A DNA stretch of 64,000 bases from Brucella anthropi ATCC 49188 (GCF_000017405.1 NC_009671.1:1-64000), one strand, 5' to 3'; counted from the first letter of the stretch, positions 8,574-18,706 are shown. Translations and numbers: made by a program. Notes: generated by a model not told the origin, from the letters alone.

Positions 8574-9800
8574 ATGAGCTTAACTTATGGTGTTCATTCT
8601 GAAGTTGGCAAACTGCGCCGTGTCCTCGTCCATCGTCCGGGCTCGGCACTTGCTCGCCTGACGCCATCGAACTGTCATGAGCTGCTTTTCGATGACGTCA
8701 TCTGGGTGAAGCAGGCCCGTGTCGAACATCTCACTTTTGTCGATGCCATGAGACATCGTGGCGTGGAGGTTGTCTTTCTGCGAGAGATGCTGGCAGAGAC
8801 GATGCAGGATGCCGAGGCCCGGCGCTGGCTTCTGGAGCGCCGTGTCAACGAGAATACCGTAGGCGTTGGTTTGGCCGACGATTTGCGATCATACCTCATG
8901 GAGATTGACGCCGATGCCTTGTCGCTGATCCTGATGGGCGGTTTGAGTAAAACCGAACTGCCAATCGAGGGGCGGGGGCTTTTCGCGCCAACATTGCGTC
9001 CGGAGGATTTCGTCCTGCCGCCTCTGCCCAATCATCTGTTCACTCGCGATACAACCTGCTGGATCGGTGGTGGCGTCACGCTCAACCCGATGCGTTGGAA
9101 TGCACGCAAGCTGGAAACAGTCAATATCACGGCCATCTATCGTTTCCATCCGGATTTCCGCGATGCGGGCTTCCCGGTCTGGTGGGGTGATCCCGATACG
9201 GATTATGGGCTTGCCACATTGGAGGGTGGAGATGTCATGCCACTTGGAAACGGCATTGTTCTTGTCGGTATGGGTGAGAGGAGCACGCCGCAGGCGGTGG
9301 GGCAACTGGCGCGCGCATTGTTTCAGAAGGGGGGGGCTGAGCATGTGATCGCCTGCAAGCTGCCTGTAGAGCGTTCATCCATGCACCTGGATACTGTGTT
9401 CAGCTTTTGCGATCGTGATCTCGTGACGCTCTTTGCCGATGTTGCAGAAAAGATCGAGCCCTATTCGATCCGTCCGGGCAAGACAAAAGATGAAATAGAC
9501 GTCAGGGCGGAAGGACGCAAGCTTACCGAGGTTGTTGCTGAAGCGCTGGGACTGAAGAAGTTGCGCGTTGTTGAAACGGGTGGTGATGCTTACGTCGCCG
9601 AGCGCGAGCAGTGGGATGACGGCAACAATGTCGTTGCACTGGAGCCGGGTGTGGTCATTGCCTATGACCGCAATACCTACACCAATACACAATTGCGCAA
9701 GGCAGGCGTCGAGGTCATCACCGTGCCCGGTGCAGAACTCGGGCGCGGGCGAGGCGGCGGCCACTGCATGACCTGTCCATTAATACGCGATCCAGTTTGA
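8574..9800 (+). CDS. arcA: Arginine deiminase
   Basis: Converts arginine to citrulline and ammonia in the cytoplasm, the first step of the arginine deiminase pathway. At 408 residues it is the usual size. The amidinotransferase fold shows VHRPG near residue 20, FTRDTTCW, the TLEGGDV segment with a catalytic Glu/Asp, the catalytic His in [10 protein letters not shown] and the nucleophile Cys398 in GGGHCMTCP near the C-terminus. The start is set at MSLTYG, preceded by GGAG 9 bases upstream; the upstream Met in this frame lies within the carrier gene. Its operon neighbours arcB (11 bases away) and arcC confirm the role. Confidence 0.96.
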   Translation: MSLTYGVHSEVGKLRRVLVHRPGSALARLTPSNCHELLFDDVIWVKQARVEHLTFVDAMRHRGVEVVFLREMLAETMQDAEARRWLLERRVNENTVGVGLADDLRSYLMEIDADALSLILMGGLSKTELPIEGRGLFAPTLRPEDFVLPPLPNHLFTRDTTCWIGGGVTLNPMRWNARKLETVNITAIYRFHPDFRDAGFPVWWGDPDTDYGLATLEGGDVMPLGNGIVLVGMGERSTPQAVGQLARALFQKGGAEHVIACKLPVERSSMHLDTVFSFCDRDLVTLFADVAEKIEPYSIRPGKTKDEIDVRAEGRKLTEVVAEALGLKKLRVVETGGDAYVAEREQWDDGNNVVALEPGVVIAYDRNTYTNTQLRKAGVEVITVPGAELGRGRGGGHCMTCPLIRDPV

Positions 9801-9810
9801 GGAGACGAAA

Positions 9811-10812
9811 ATGCCAGTCAATATCAAGGGCCGTAGCGTCCTGAAGTTGCTCGATTTCACGCCGGATGACATCCGGTTCCTGCTAAAGCTCTCGGCCTCA
9901 TTGAAACAGGCCAAATATGGCGGTTATGAAGATCAAAGGCTGAAAGGCAAGAACATTGCGCTGATCTTTGAAAAAGACTCCACTCGCACGCGTACCGGGT
10001 TCGAGGTCGCCGCCTATGACCAGGGTGCACATGTTACCTATCTGGGGCCCACCGGTACCCAGATAGGTAAGAAGGAATCCATGAAAGACACAGCCCGCGT
10101 GCTTGGTCGTGTCTACGACGCTATCGAATATCGCGGCTTCGGGCAGGAACAGGCGGAGATTCTGGCGAAATGGTCGGGTGTGCCGGTTTATAATGGTCTG
10201 ACAGATGAATTTCATCCGACCCAGATTCTGGCCGACTTTCTTACCATGCGCGAATATACCCGCAAACACCTGTCGCAAGTCACCTTCGCCTTCCTCGGCG
10301 ATGCCGGCAACAATATGGGCAATTCACTCCTGACAGGGGCGGCACAGATCGGCATGGATGTGCGCCTTGCCGCACCGAAAGCCTGTTGGCCAGAACAGGA
10401 ACTGATCGATCGCTGTCGGGAAATCGCGCTTCAGACCGGTGCGCGCATTACACTCACCGAAGACCCCGTAGCCGCCGTCAAGGGATGTGATTTTATCTAT
10501 ACGGATGTCTGGGTATCGATGGGCGAGCCGGATTCGGTGTGGGCAGAACGTATTGAACTGCTGACGCCCTACCGTGTGACGCCGGAGATCATGGCGGCGG
10601 CTGGCAATCCGCATGCGAAGTTCATGCATTGTCTTCCAGCCTTCCATAATCGCGAGACGGAGATCGGAGAGAAGATATTCGAGAAATTCGGCATCGACTG
10701 CATGGAGGTGAGCGAGGCGGTCTTTGAATCAAACGCTTCTATCGTTTTCGATCAGGCGGAAAACCGCATGCACACTATCAAGGCAATACTCGTAGCAACG
10801 TTGGGAAGTTGA
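9811..10812 (+). CDS. arcB: Catabolic ornithine carbamoyltransferase
   Basis: Splits citrulline with phosphate into ornithine and carbamoyl phosphate. At 333 residues it has the carbamoyl-phosphate site STRTRTGFE, the second-site residues [10 protein letters not shown], and the ornithine-binding [10 protein letters not shown] near the C-terminus. Anabolic ArgF and catabolic ArcB share these motifs; the place between arcA and arcC shows it is the catabolic enzyme. GGAG stands before the start, and one base separates its stop from arcC, which suggests translational coupling. Confidence 0.96.
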   Translation: MPVNIKGRSVLKLLDFTPDDIRFLLKLSASLKQAKYGGYEDQRLKGKNIALIFEKDSTRTRTGFEVAAYDQGAHVTYLGPTGTQIGKKESMKDTARVLGRVYDAIEYRGFGQEQAEILAKWSGVPVYNGLTDEFHPTQILADFLTMREYTRKHLSQVTFAFLGDAGNNMGNSLLTGAAQIGMDVRLAAPKACWPEQELIDRCREIALQTGARITLTEDPVAAVKGCDFIYTDVWVSMGEPDSVWAERIELLTPYRVTPEIMAAAGNPHAKFMHCLPAFHNRETEIGEKIFEKFGIDCMEVSEAVFESNASIVFDQAENRMHTIKAILVATLGS

Positions 10813-10813
10813 C

Positions 10814-11722
10814 ATGCGGATCGTTGTGGCTCTGGGAGGTAATGCGCTTTTAAAACGTGGAGAGCCAATGACCGCCGAGGTCCAGCGCGCCAATGTACGG
10901 AAAGCCGCAAAAGCGCTGGCCGAGCTTGCACGTAACCACAACATCGTGGTTGCGCATGGCAACGGTCCGCAAGTCGGGCTTCTGGCACTCCAGGCTTCCG
11001 CTTATGCGGATGTCCCCGCTTATCCGCTCGATATTCTGGGGGCAGAAAGCGTCGGTATGATCGGCTATCTGGTAGAGCAAGAACTGACCAATGCCTTGCC
11101 CACGCAAACGCGGCTCGCCACGCTCTTGACCCAGATTGAGGTGAATAGTGACGACCCGGCCTTTTCCCATCCGGAAAAACCCATCGGTCCCGTCTACGAC
11201 AAAGCAGATGCCGATCATGTACGGGCGGAACATGACTGGGCGCTCATCGAAGAGAGTGAGGGAAAATGGCGGCGCGTCGTGCCGTCGCCGCGTCCGCAAC
11301 GGATCACTCAGATCGAAGTCATCCGACTGCTGGTTGAATCTGGCGTTGTCGTCATCTGCGCGGGCGGTGGCGGTATTCCGATTATACGTAACGAGCAGGA
11401 GGAAATCGAGGGCGTAGAAGCGGTGATTGATAAGGACCGGGCAGCAGGGCTTCTCGCAGAAGAACTCAATGCCGACGCTTTCCTGATGCTCACAGACGTG
11501 GACGCTGTCTATAGCAACTGGGGAACGCCGGCCCAGCATCCGATCAGCAGGGCGACGCCAGCAGAACTCTCAACGCATAAGTTTGCTTCCGGTTCAATGG
11601 GCCCCAAAGTCGAAGCGGCCTGCGCTTTTGCTTCCCATCCCGGCCGCATCGCGGGGATAGGACGGCTCGAAGATGCGGCAGCGCTCCTTTTCGGTCGGGC
11701 TGGCACAGTGATAAAAATATAA
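10814..11722 (+). CDS. arcC: Carbamate kinase
   Basis: Transfers phosphate from carbamoyl phosphate to ADP, giving ATP, CO2 and ammonia: the energy-yielding step of the pathway. At 302 residues of the amino-acid kinase fold it shows VVALGGNALLKRG at the N-terminus, VVAHGNGPQVGLLALQ, CAGGGGIPI, FLMLTDVDAVY and the C-terminal SMGPKVEAACAF. All are diagnostic for carbamate kinase. It is the last gene of the operon. Only about 40 bases remain before the right-hand IS unit at 11765, so any native downstream gene or terminator has been displaced. Confidence 0.96.
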   Translation: MRIVVALGGNALLKRGEPMTAEVQRANVRKAAKALAELARNHNIVVAHGNGPQVGLLALQASAYADVPAYPLDILGAESVGMIGYLVEQELTNALPTQTRLATLLTQIEVNSDDPAFSHPEKPIGPVYDKADADHVRAEHDWALIEESEGKWRRVVPSPRPQRITQIEVIRLLVESGVVVICAGGGGIPIIRNEQEEIEGVEAVIDKDRAAGLLAEELNADAFLMLTDVDAVYSNWGTPAQHPISRATPAELSTHKFASGSMGPKVEAACAFASHPGRIAGIGRLEDAAALLFGRAGTVIKI

Positions 11723-11825
11723 GGTCGGCTAGCGTCCCGGCGCTTGGAGTACACCCTGGACTTAGGGTCAGGACCCATTGATTTGTCACGCTGATTGTGA
11801 TTCAGACGGGCTCGAAGGAGCCTGA

Positions 11826-12179
11826 ATGATGAGTGATCTCTTTTGGCTGACAGACGAGCAAATGGCACGTCTTCAGCCGTATTTCCCTAATAGCCACGGC
11901 CGTCCTCGCGTTGATGATCGGCGCGCTCTGAGCGGCATCATCTTCGTCAATCGCAATGGGCTCAGATGGCGCGATGCGCCGAAGGAATATGGCCCCTCCA
12001 AGACACTTTATAATCGCTGGAAACGCTGGGGCGACAAGGGCATCTTCCTGCGGATGATGGAAGGTCTGGCAGTGCCTCAAGCTCCAGAGCGCAAGACGAT
12101 CATGATCGATGCGACCTATCTCAAGGCCCACCGCACGGCTTCCAGCCTGCGGGTAAAAAAGGGGGCGCGGAACGCCTGA
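11826..12179 (+). CDS. IS5-family transposase, N-terminal frame (orfA), right copy
   Basis: Copy of the gene at 1790-2143 with Ala instead of Val in DDRRALSG. It has the first catalytic Asp in IMIDATYLK. The A6G5 run (GTAAAAAAGGGGGCG) near its end provides the -1 shift into orfB. Confidence 0.88.
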   Translation: MMSDLFWLTDEQMARLQPYFPNSHGRPRVDDRRALSGIIFVNRNGLRWRDAPKEYGPSKTLYNRWKRWGDKGIFLRMMEGLAVPQAPERKTIMIDATYLKAHRTASSLRVKKGARNA

Positions 12180-12199
12180 TTGGACGCACCAAAGGCGGC

Positions 12200-12589
12200 A
12201 TGAACACCAAGCTTCATGCTGTAACGGATGCCAACGGTCGCCCGATCAGCTTCTTCATCACGGCAGGTCAGGTCAGCGATTATACCGGTGCAGCCGCCTT
12301 GCTTGACGAGCTTCCCGAGGCCCAATGGCTGCTGGCCGACCGTGGCTATGATGCCGACTGGTTTCGCGACGCCCTACAGGAAAAGGGTATCACTCCCTGC
12401 ATCCCGGGCAGGAAATCCCGAAACAAGACCATTAAATACGACAAACGCCGCTATAAACGCCGCAACCGCATCGAGATCATGTTCGGCCGCATCAAGGACT
12501 GGAGGCGCGTCGCTACACGCTATGACAGGTGCCCTATGGTCTTCCTCTCAGCCATCGCACTCGCCGCTACCGTAATCTTCTGGCTGTGA
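12200..12589 (+). CDS. IS5-family transposase, C-terminal frame (orfB), right copy
   Basis: Identical to 1380-1769. In the -1 frame the sequence runs back to the slippery run (...GAERLIGRTKGGMNTKLH), so the product is an orfA-orfB fusion. It carries the second Asp (ADRGYDADW) and the Glu (RIEIMFGRI). Confidence 0.85.
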   Translation: MNTKLHAVTDANGRPISFFITAGQVSDYTGAAALLDELPEAQWLLADRGYDADWFRDALQEKGITPCIPGRKSRNKTIKYDKRRYKRRNRIEIMFGRIKDWRRVATRYDRCPMVFLSAIALAATVIFWL

Positions 12590-12597
12590 TCAATGAG

Positions 12598-14078
12598 ATG
12601 CTGTAACGGGGCCTGCGCCACGCCACCGGCTGACGCATCTTGAAATTGCCCGCAGCAAGCTGTCGTTGTTCCCGTATCGGTCTCAATCGGAGGAATATGG
12701 GATGAAGCTGTTCATAGGACTGGATGTATCACTGGCGAAGACTGCGGTCTGTGTAATCAATGAGCACGGCAAGATCGTAAAAGAAGCGCAGGTTCTCAGT
12801 GATCCCCAAGCGATCGTGGATTTTGCAAACACCCTGGAGGGATCGGTCGCTATCATAGGGCTTGAAGCCGGGCCGCTGTCCCAGTGGCTGCATCGCGGTT
12901 TGGCCGATGCCCGGCTGGAAGTTGTTCTGATGGAAACCCGACAGGTGAAGGGTGCTCTGAAGGCAATGCCGATCAAAACGGATCGGCGCGACGCGGAAGG
13001 GATTGCCCGACTGCTTCATCTGGGCTGGTTCAGGCCCGTACATTGTAAATCCGTGTCGGCACAGGAAGTTCGTGCACTTCTGTCTGCCCGCAAGGCGATC
13101 CAACAAGGCATGATCGCGCTGGAACTGTCATTGCGCGGATTGCTGAGAAACTTCGGCCTGAAGGTCGGCGCCATCTCGCGCGGCCAGTTCGACGCCAGGA
13201 TCAAACAGTTGGTGGAAGGCAATTCCATGTTGCAAGCAGCGTCCGGACCGATGTTACGCGCGCGCACCAGCCTTCGCCATGAACTGGCGGGACTCGAACG
13301 TCAGGTCCGTCTGCTTGCGAAGGACGACGCGGTGTGCCGGCTATTGATGACGATGCCTGGCATCGGGGCGGTCGTCGCCTTAACTTTCCGATCCGCGGTC
13401 GATGATCCCGCGCGGTTCTCATCGTCCAAGAAGGTGGGTCCATGGGTCGGCCTTACACCCTCGCGCAACCAGTCCGGTGAGCGCGACGTGATCGGCGGTA
13501 TTACGCGAGCTGGCGACGCCAATCTGCGAAGAGCCTTGTGTCAGGCGGCTACCGTTATGATACATCGGGGTCGCTCGACATGGCTGAGAAGCTGGGCCGC
13601 ACAAGTCGCCAAACGCCGAGGTGCAAAGCGTGCGATGGTGGCTTTGGCAAGGCGCATCGGTACCATCCTTCACCGGATGTGGACGGATGGCACCGAATTC
13701 TCTTCAGACCGATTGCTCGCCAAGTCGGCCTGAGCCTTCACATCAGAACCATATCGTTGACGTCTGCCTGACCGCAGACCTTCGAGGTCCCAACCGGGAC
13801 GCGGTTCCGATGATGCCGTGGTCAGGACTGTCGCCGGCCTCTGCCGAGCACGCCAATGAGATGGGCACATCGGAATTACCGCACTGGACCAGCATCATGT
13901 TGGCAGCTATCGCGCTGACCACGGACCGAAGCATGAGCCCGGGCGGACCTCAAACGAAGGGCAAAGCAAGTCAGGCAGCGGCGAAAGGGGATCTGTCGGG
14001 ATTATTTACCGCAATGGCACCATGACGGCGCGGCTGCGGTCGTCACTTTTTGCTTGACTGGAACGGCCCCGTTACCGA
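12598..14078 (+). mobile_element. IS1111-type (IS110-family) element, right copy, complete
   Basis: About 1.48 kb inserted 10-12 bases from the right end of the IS5-family element. Subterminal inverted repeats TAACGGGGCC (12604-12613) and GGCCCCGTTA (14065-14074) lie a few bases inside the ends. AG occurs at both junctions and cannot be assigned to one side. It contains a single DEDD transposase gene and about 345 bases of non-coding right end. Confidence 0.82.
12702..13733 (+). CDS. IS110-family (IS1111-type) DEDD transposase, right copy
   Basis: Identical to the product at 236-1267 (343 residues): N-terminal RuvC-like LFIGLDVSLAKTAVCV, then KTDRRDAEGIARLL, then the C-terminal transposase_20 region MTMPGIGAVVAL and a Ser-containing segment. 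The GGAGG at 12689-12693 selects this start. It is intact. Confidence 0.9.
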   Translation: MKLFIGLDVSLAKTAVCVINEHGKIVKEAQVLSDPQAIVDFANTLEGSVAIIGLEAGPLSQWLHRGLADARLEVVLMETRQVKGALKAMPIKTDRRDAEGIARLLHLGWFRPVHCKSVSAQEVRALLSARKAIQQGMIALELSLRGLLRNFGLKVGAISRGQFDARIKQLVEGNSMLQAASGPMLRARTSLRHELAGLERQVRLLAKDDAVCRLLMTMPGIGAVVALTFRSAVDDPARFSSSKKVGPWVGLTPSRNQSGERDVIGGITRAGDANLRRALCQAATVMIHRGRSTWLRSWAAQVAKRRGAKRAMVALARRIGTILHRMWTDGTEFSSDRLLAKSA

Positions 14079-14091
14079 AGTCCTGACCCTA

Positions 14092-14772
14092 GCAACAATG
14101 GAAGCTGCGGCGTCTCACACGATGTTGTCATTCAAAACAACTCACGACGGTAGCGTTGTATTCAAGGATATCGAAGTGCGGTGCAACGTCTTTGGACCTT
14201 CCGTGCTGGGCACACTAGAACTCTCAGAGCGAACTGTGGACGTCAAGACCGGGGAAACTGTGATGTTTACAGGTAGCGCCGCCAATCTCCGCACTATCGT
14301 TTTGACTCTGGCTCAAAATTGGCCGTGGGGCAGCGGCACAATCGCCCTCCCGGCAGATGCTGACACGCTCTTTTTGTCCCGCGACACGTGGTTGCCGGAG
14401 GAGTCGATAGGTAGTGTGCTGGAATACCCAGATGATCCGAGAACTGACAACATGGAAGTATATCGTAAGGCGCTGAAGACAGTTGGTCTGGAGCGACTAA
14501 GCGAGCAATTAGAAAAACCTTTCCGGTGGGATCGGCTACTCAATCATGAAGATCAGATGCGTTTGAGTTTTGCCAGACTACTCATCCGTCGGCCCCGATG
14601 TGTTGTCATGGACGATACCTTCGAAGGTCTCGATACACAAACCGCAGCAGCTTTGTGCAGTATTCTTCGTGAACAATTCGCGCCAACCACACTTTATTTT
14701 GGAACAAGTCAGGTCTTCCTCGATTCTTTCTCCCCTCGAGTGATAGAAATTAGAGGAAAGGAATTACAGTGA
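14092..14772 (+). pseudogene. C-terminal nucleotide-binding domain of an ABC exporter (YddA/SbmA-like), truncated by IS
   Basis: The frame is open from 14050, but codons before 14092 belong to the IS end. The rest aligns by motif with the nucleotide-binding half of YddA-like ABC proteins (fused SbmA/BacA-type membrane domain plus ATPase): GETVMFTG, WPWGSGTI, DTLFLSRDTWLPEESIGSVLEYP. The membrane half is missing. The ATPase motifs are degenerate: the Walker A lysine/serine is absent (TGSAANLRTIV), the LSGGQ signature reads LNHEDQMRLS, and the Walker B acidic pair is MDD. It was therefore probably non-catalytic even before truncation. A 65-residue unknown follows closely. Confidence 0.7.
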
Positions 14773-14785
14773 GGAGTCAGTTATC

Positions 14786-14983
14786 ATGGGAGCTTTAATC
14801 AATCCTCCGTCGAAGCTAATCAGCGCGGAGGGCGATGAGATCGAATGCAAGTTTGCACTTGAACCAAGCTTTGTGTGCTTGGTTTCTGAAGCAAAGAATG
14901 CCGGATGGGATGAACTGCAAGTCGCGTTCTCATTAATATCCTTATGTGATTCAATTATTTATGGGGTTAAGCCGAAGGACTGA
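14786..14983 (+). CDS. Small hypothetical protein
   Basis: A 65-residue protein, mixed acidic, starting MGALINPPSKLISAEGDEIE, with no signal peptide or clear membrane span. GAGGAGTCAG precedes the start, so it has a ribosome-binding site, and it lies 13 bases after the truncated ABC ATPase, suggesting former co-transcription. I do not recognise a family. Confidence 0.55.
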   Translation: MGALINPPSKLISAEGDEIECKFALEPSFVCLVSEAKNAGWDELQVAFSLISLCDSIIYGVKPKD

Positions 14984-15050
14984 AATGACTAGAATGTGGT
15001 GTTTTGAAACAGTGAGCCCTTAGCTTGAACCAGGGATAAAGCCACTAATG

Positions 15051-15064
15051 TTGATTACGCTCAA
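15051..15064 (+). promoter_or_regulatory. FNR-like box upstream of ackA-xfp
   Basis: TTGATTACGCTCAA matches TTGAT-N4-ATCAA at nine of ten positions (C for A at the first base of the second half-site). It is about 60 bases upstream of the ackA start. A possible -10 (TTATAT, 15095-15100) lies downstream. Weaker evidence than the arc box. Confidence 0.55.
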
Positions 15065-15117
15065 TGCATCGCATTTGCCGATCAGTCAAAGAGGTTATAT
15101 TTCATAATGGAGGTTTT

Positions 15118-16290
15118 ATGGACAGCGTCTTGCTGACGTTCAATACAGGATCATCGACCGTCAAAATCGGCAGTTTTGAATATGATGGTTCGTCTTTGCA
15201 AAAATCGGCAAAAGCAGACATCGATTTTGCCGCGACTCCGTTGAATTTTCATATGGAACGCGGCAAGGAACGGCTGGATATTGAACTGCAGACGCAAGAG
15301 TCAGCCGATATTGTTGCTGTTCTCAGCGAAGTTTTTGACAAGCTTTCAGCCTATATCGAACTTTCCCGTGTCAAAGCAATTGGCCATCGTGTCGTGCATG
15401 GCGGCGATATTTTTGCAGGTCCTGCATTAATTGATGATCGCTCAATTCAGGCCATTGACGATTTGTCGGCCTATGCGCCGCTCCACCAGCCTAAAAGTCT
15501 GGCGCTGATTAAAGCAATCCGTCAGCTTTTCCCTGATATTCTGCAAACAGCTTCTTTTGACACAGCGTTCCATCGCACTATGCCGGATGTGATCCGCCGC
15601 CTTGCCATTCCACGGGCGATGCACGATCAGGGCATCAAGCGTTATGGTTTTCATGGCCTTTCTTACCAATCCATCGCGCAACAGTTTAACGAGCTTCAGC
15701 CCGATTTAGGCCGTAAGAAACTTGTTGTTGCGCATCTTGGCAGCGGTGCCAGCATTTGTGCACTCGATCAGGGTAAAAGTGTTGATACCAGCATGAGCTT
15801 CTCCACGCTTGACGGTATTCCGATGGCAACACGCTGCGGCAATATTGATGCCGGTGTGCTGCTGCATCTGTTGAGCCGGCAGAATATGAGCGCCGATGAG
15901 GTGACCGATATGCTTTATCATCGCTCCGGCCTGCTCGGTGTTTCAGGCATCAGTGGTGATTGCCGAGACTTGCTGGCAAGTGATGCACCTGAGGCGAAGC
16001 AAGCGATTGATCTTTTCACCACCCGTATTGCCGGTGAAATCACTCGACAGGCGACCAGCCTTGGCGGGGTGGATGCCGTTATTTTTACCGCCGGCATTGG
16101 TGAACACCAACCGGAAATCCGTGCCCGCATTGCTCGCAAATTACAATGGCTCGGCCTTGAGCTGGACGATACGGCCAACAACAACAATGCTTTCCGCATC
16201 ACCACGCCATCAAGCAAAATCGCGGCCTTCATGCTCGCAACTGATGAAGAGCAAGTGATTGCTTCTGAAACTCTCACTGTTTTAAACTAA
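15118..16290 (+). CDS. ackA: Acetate kinase
   Basis: Interconverts acetyl phosphate plus ADP and acetate plus ATP. The 390 residues show the ASKHA-fold signatures: [11 protein letters not shown] at the N-terminus, [16 protein letters not shown]-type [26 protein letters not shown], and a C-terminal [13 protein letters not shown]. The start is placed at MDSVLL because GGAGG stands 5 bases upstream (15109-15113); an upstream in-frame ATG at 15064 overlaps the FNR-like box. It is followed by xfp after 28 bases, so phosphoketolase-made acetyl phosphate would be used directly for ATP. Confidence 0.95.
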   Translation: MDSVLLTFNTGSSTVKIGSFEYDGSSLQKSAKADIDFAATPLNFHMERGKERLDIELQTQESADIVAVLSEVFDKLSAYIELSRVKAIGHRVVHGGDIFAGPALIDDRSIQAIDDLSAYAPLHQPKSLALIKAIRQLFPDILQTASFDTAFHRTMPDVIRRLAIPRAMHDQGIKRYGFHGLSYQSIAQQFNELQPDLGRKKLVVAHLGSGASICALDQGKSVDTSMSFSTLDGIPMATRCGNIDAGVLLHLLSRQNMSADEVTDMLYHRSGLLGVSGISGDCRDLLASDAPEAKQAIDLFTTRIAGEITRQATSLGGVDAVIFTAGIGEHQPEIRARIARKLQWLGLELDDTANNNNAFRITTPSSKIAAFMLATDEEQVIASETLTVLN

Positions 16291-16318
16291 TCCTCCCAAT
16301 AGGTTAAGGAATTCCGGA

Positions 16319-18706
16319 ATGAATAATCAGACTGGCGCCCAGCCGCTTACTCCAGATCAGCTGAAACTGACCGACCGCTATTGGCGTGCAGCCAATTATC
16401 TCTCCGTCGGCCAGATTTATCTGATGCAAAATCCGATGCTGCGCGAGCCTTTAAAGCCTGACCACGTCAAACCGCGTTTGCTGGGCCATTGGGGGACAAC
16501 ACCCGGCTTGAACTTCATCTATGTGCATCTCAACCGCATTATTAAAGAACGCAACAAGGATGTGCTCTATGTTTGCGGTCCCGGGCATGGTGGCCCGGGC
16601 ATGGTAGCGAACACCTATCTGGAAGGCACTTATACTGAAACCTATCCTGACATTACCGAAGATGTTGAAGGTATGCAAAAGCTCTTCCGCCAGTTCTCGT
16701 TTCCGGGCGGTATTCCAAGCCATGTGGCACCCGAAACTCCGGGTTCCATCCATGAGGGCGGCGAGCTTGGCTATGCGCTTGTGCATGCTTACGGCGCAGC
16801 TTTTGACAATCCCGATCTCGTCGTTGCCTGTGTCGTAGGTGATGGTGAGGCCGAAACCGGCCCGTTGGCAGCAGCATGGCATTCCAACAAATTCCTCAAC
16901 GCGAAGCGCGATGGCGCGGTGCTGCCGATTCTTCATCTGAACGGCTATAAAATCGCCAATCCGACCCTGCTCGCCCGTATGTCGGATGAAGACCTGCACA
17001 GTCTTTTCACCGGCTATGGCTATGAGCCATTTTTCGTTGAAGGCCATGAACCGGAAAAAATGCACCAGCTGATGGCAGCAACTTTTGACATGGCTTTTGA
17101 CCGTATCAAAACCATTAAAGAGCAGGCCGATCTTAAATCGCCGGAGCGTCCGCGCTGGCCGATGATTATTCTGCGCAGCCCGAAAGGCTGGACAGGACCC
17201 AAAGTGGTTGATGGTAAAATGGTGGAGAACCATTGGCGTTCCCATCAGGTGCCGGTTGCCAATTGCCGTGCTGATGATGCACACCGCAAAATCCTCGAAG
17301 ACTGGATGCGCAGCTATGAGCCGGAAGACCTGTTTGACGAAAGCGGTAAGCTCAAACCGGAATTACGCGCAATAGCACCGGATGGTGAAAAGCGCATGAG
17401 CGCCATTCCGCATTCCAATGGTGGCTTGCTGCGTAAGGAACTGAACACACCGGATTTCCGAAAATATGCGGTCAATGTCACCGAACCGGGCGCGGTTGAA
17501 GAACAGACCACCAAAATCCTCGGCGACTATCTGCGCGATGTCATCCGCCTCAATGACGAAGAGAAAAACTTCCGCGTCTTCGGGCCTGATGAAACCGCCT
17601 CCAATCGTCTGGGCAGTGTTTTTGAAGCAACCGACCGTGTCTGGATGGCTGAAACTTTAGGCAGTGACGACCATCTGGCGGCTGATGGCCGCGTGATGGA
17701 AGTGCTGAGTGAACATCTGTGTCAAGGTTGGCTGGAAGGTTATTTGCTGACCGGACGCCATGGCTTCTTCTCCTGCTATGAAGCTTTTATCCATATTGTG
17801 GATTCCATGTTCAACCAACATGCTAAATGGTTGCAAGTGGCACGCGAACTGCCATGGCGCAAGCCGGTTGCATCGCTTAACTATCTGCTGACGTCTCATG
17901 TCTGGCGTCAAGATCACAACGGCTTCTCCCATCAGGATCCGGGCTTTGTCGATCTGGTTGCCAATAAGAGCGCTGATATTGTCCGTGTTTATTTCCCGCC
18001 GGATGCCAATACGCTGCTTTGGGTGGGTGAGCACTGCCTCAAAACATGGAACCGCGTGAACGTGATTGTGGCTGGCAAGCAGCCATCACCACAATGGCTC
18101 ACCATGGATGAGGCAGAAAAACATTGTGAAGCCGGTCTTGGCAAATGGGACTGGGCAGGCAGCGAAGATGGCATGGAACCAGATCTGGTGATGGCTTGTG
18201 CTGGTGATGTGCCGACCATGGAAACATTGGCCGCCACCGCAATGCTGCGTGAAGCATTGCCACATTTGCGCATTCGTGTTGTCAATATTGTCGACCTGAT
18301 GGCGCTGCAATCACCGCAGCATCACCCGCATGGTATTGCCGATAGTGAATTTGATGCGCTTTTCACCACCGACCGTCCGGTGATTTTCGCCTATCACGGC
18401 TATCCATATCTCATTCACCGTCTGGTTTATAAGCGCGCCAATCATCCGAACTTCCATGTGCGTGGCTTTATCGAAAAAGGCACAACCACAACGCCGTTTG
18501 ATATGGCTGTCATGAATGAACTGGATCGTTATCATCTGGCAATTGAAGCACTCCACCGCCTGCCTTTGGCCGCTGATATTGCCGAGCCTCTGATCACTTC
18601 GCTCAATGAGAAGCTGCAAAAGCATCATGACTATGTGCGTGAACATGGCGAAGACATGCCGGAAGTACACGATTGGAAATGGCCGCATAGCGGCGTTGTT
18701 GCATGA
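16319..18706 (+). CDS. xfp: Xylulose-5-phosphate/fructose-6-phosphate phosphoketolase
   Basis: Thiamine-diphosphate enzyme cleaving xylulose-5-P or fructose-6-P with phosphate to acetyl phosphate plus glyceraldehyde-3-P or erythrose-4-P. The 795 residues are the family's usual length. [41 protein letters not shown] (phosphoketolase signature) and the diphosphate-binding [19 protein letters not shown] are all present. Downstream [24 protein letters not shown] is the second signature. The last codons (GGC GTT GTT GCA TGA) lie in the end of an IS5-family element at 18692, so the native C-terminus has been replaced by about four residues. The catalytic parts are unaffected. It pairs with ackA in an ATP-forming phosphoketolase shunt. 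Confidence 0.95.
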   Translation: MNNQTGAQPLTPDQLKLTDRYWRAANYLSVGQIYLMQNPMLREPLKPDHVKPRLLGHWGTTPGLNFIYVHLNRIIKERNKDVLYVCGPGHGGPGMVANTYLEGTYTETYPDITEDVEGMQKLFRQFSFPGGIPSHVAPETPGSIHEGGELGYALVHAYGAAFDNPDLVVACVVGDGEAETGPLAAAWHSNKFLNAKRDGAVLPILHLNGYKIANPTLLARMSDEDLHSLFTGYGYEPFFVEGHEPEKMHQLMAATFDMAFDRIKTIKEQADLKSPERPRWPMIILRSPKGWTGPKVVDGKMVENHWRSHQVPVANCRADDAHRKILEDWMRSYEPEDLFDESGKLKPELRAIAPDGEKRMSAIPHSNGGLLRKELNTPDFRKYAVNVTEPGAVEEQTTKILGDYLRDVIRLNDEEKNFRVFGPDETASNRLGSVFEATDRVWMAETLGSDDHLAADGRVMEVLSEHLCQGWLEGYLLTGRHGFFSCYEAFIHIVDSMFNQHAKWLQVARELPWRKPVASLNYLLTSHVWRQDHNGFSHQDPGFVDLVANKSADIVRVYFPPDANTLLWVGEHCLKTWNRVNVIVAGKQPSPQWLTMDEAEKHCEAGLGKWDWAGSEDGMEPDLVMACAGDVPTMETLAATAMLREALPHLRIRVVNIVDLMALQSPQHHPHGIADSEFDALFTTDRPVIFAYHGYPYLIHRLVYKRANHPNFHVRGFIEKGTTTTPFDMAVMNELDRYHLAIEALHRLPLAADIAEPLITSLNEKLQKHHDYVREHGEDMPEVHDWKWPHSGVVA

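Larger units (their letters stand above)
11761..13968. repeat. Right arm of the 2.2-kb inverted repeat (partner 1-2208)
   Basis: Reverse complement of 1-2208 with one mismatch seen at 11926. With the left arm it brackets the ferric-reductase, Fnr-like and arc genes, the geometry of a composite transposon. Confidence 0.95.
11765..14089 (+). mobile_element. IS5-family (IS427-group-like) element, right copy, complete, carrying an IS1111-type insertion
   Basis: Termini GGGTCAGGACCC (11765) and GAGTCCTGACCC (ending 14089, reconstructed across the inner insertion) are imperfect inverted repeats. TA flanks both ends (11763-11764 and 14090-14091), the expected target duplication. Removing 12598-14078 rejoins TGATCAATGAG directly to TCCTGACCC, giving a normal element of about 0.84 kb. 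It truncates the ABC ATPase gene on its right. Confidence 0.9.

Noticed and set aside
10850..11539. 229-codon minus-strand frame opposite carbamate kinase
   Set aside because: Shadow frame; arcC is intact and in operon context.
16451..17284. 277-codon minus-strand frame inside xfp
   Set aside because: Antisense to the phosphoketolase active-site region, which is clearly coding.
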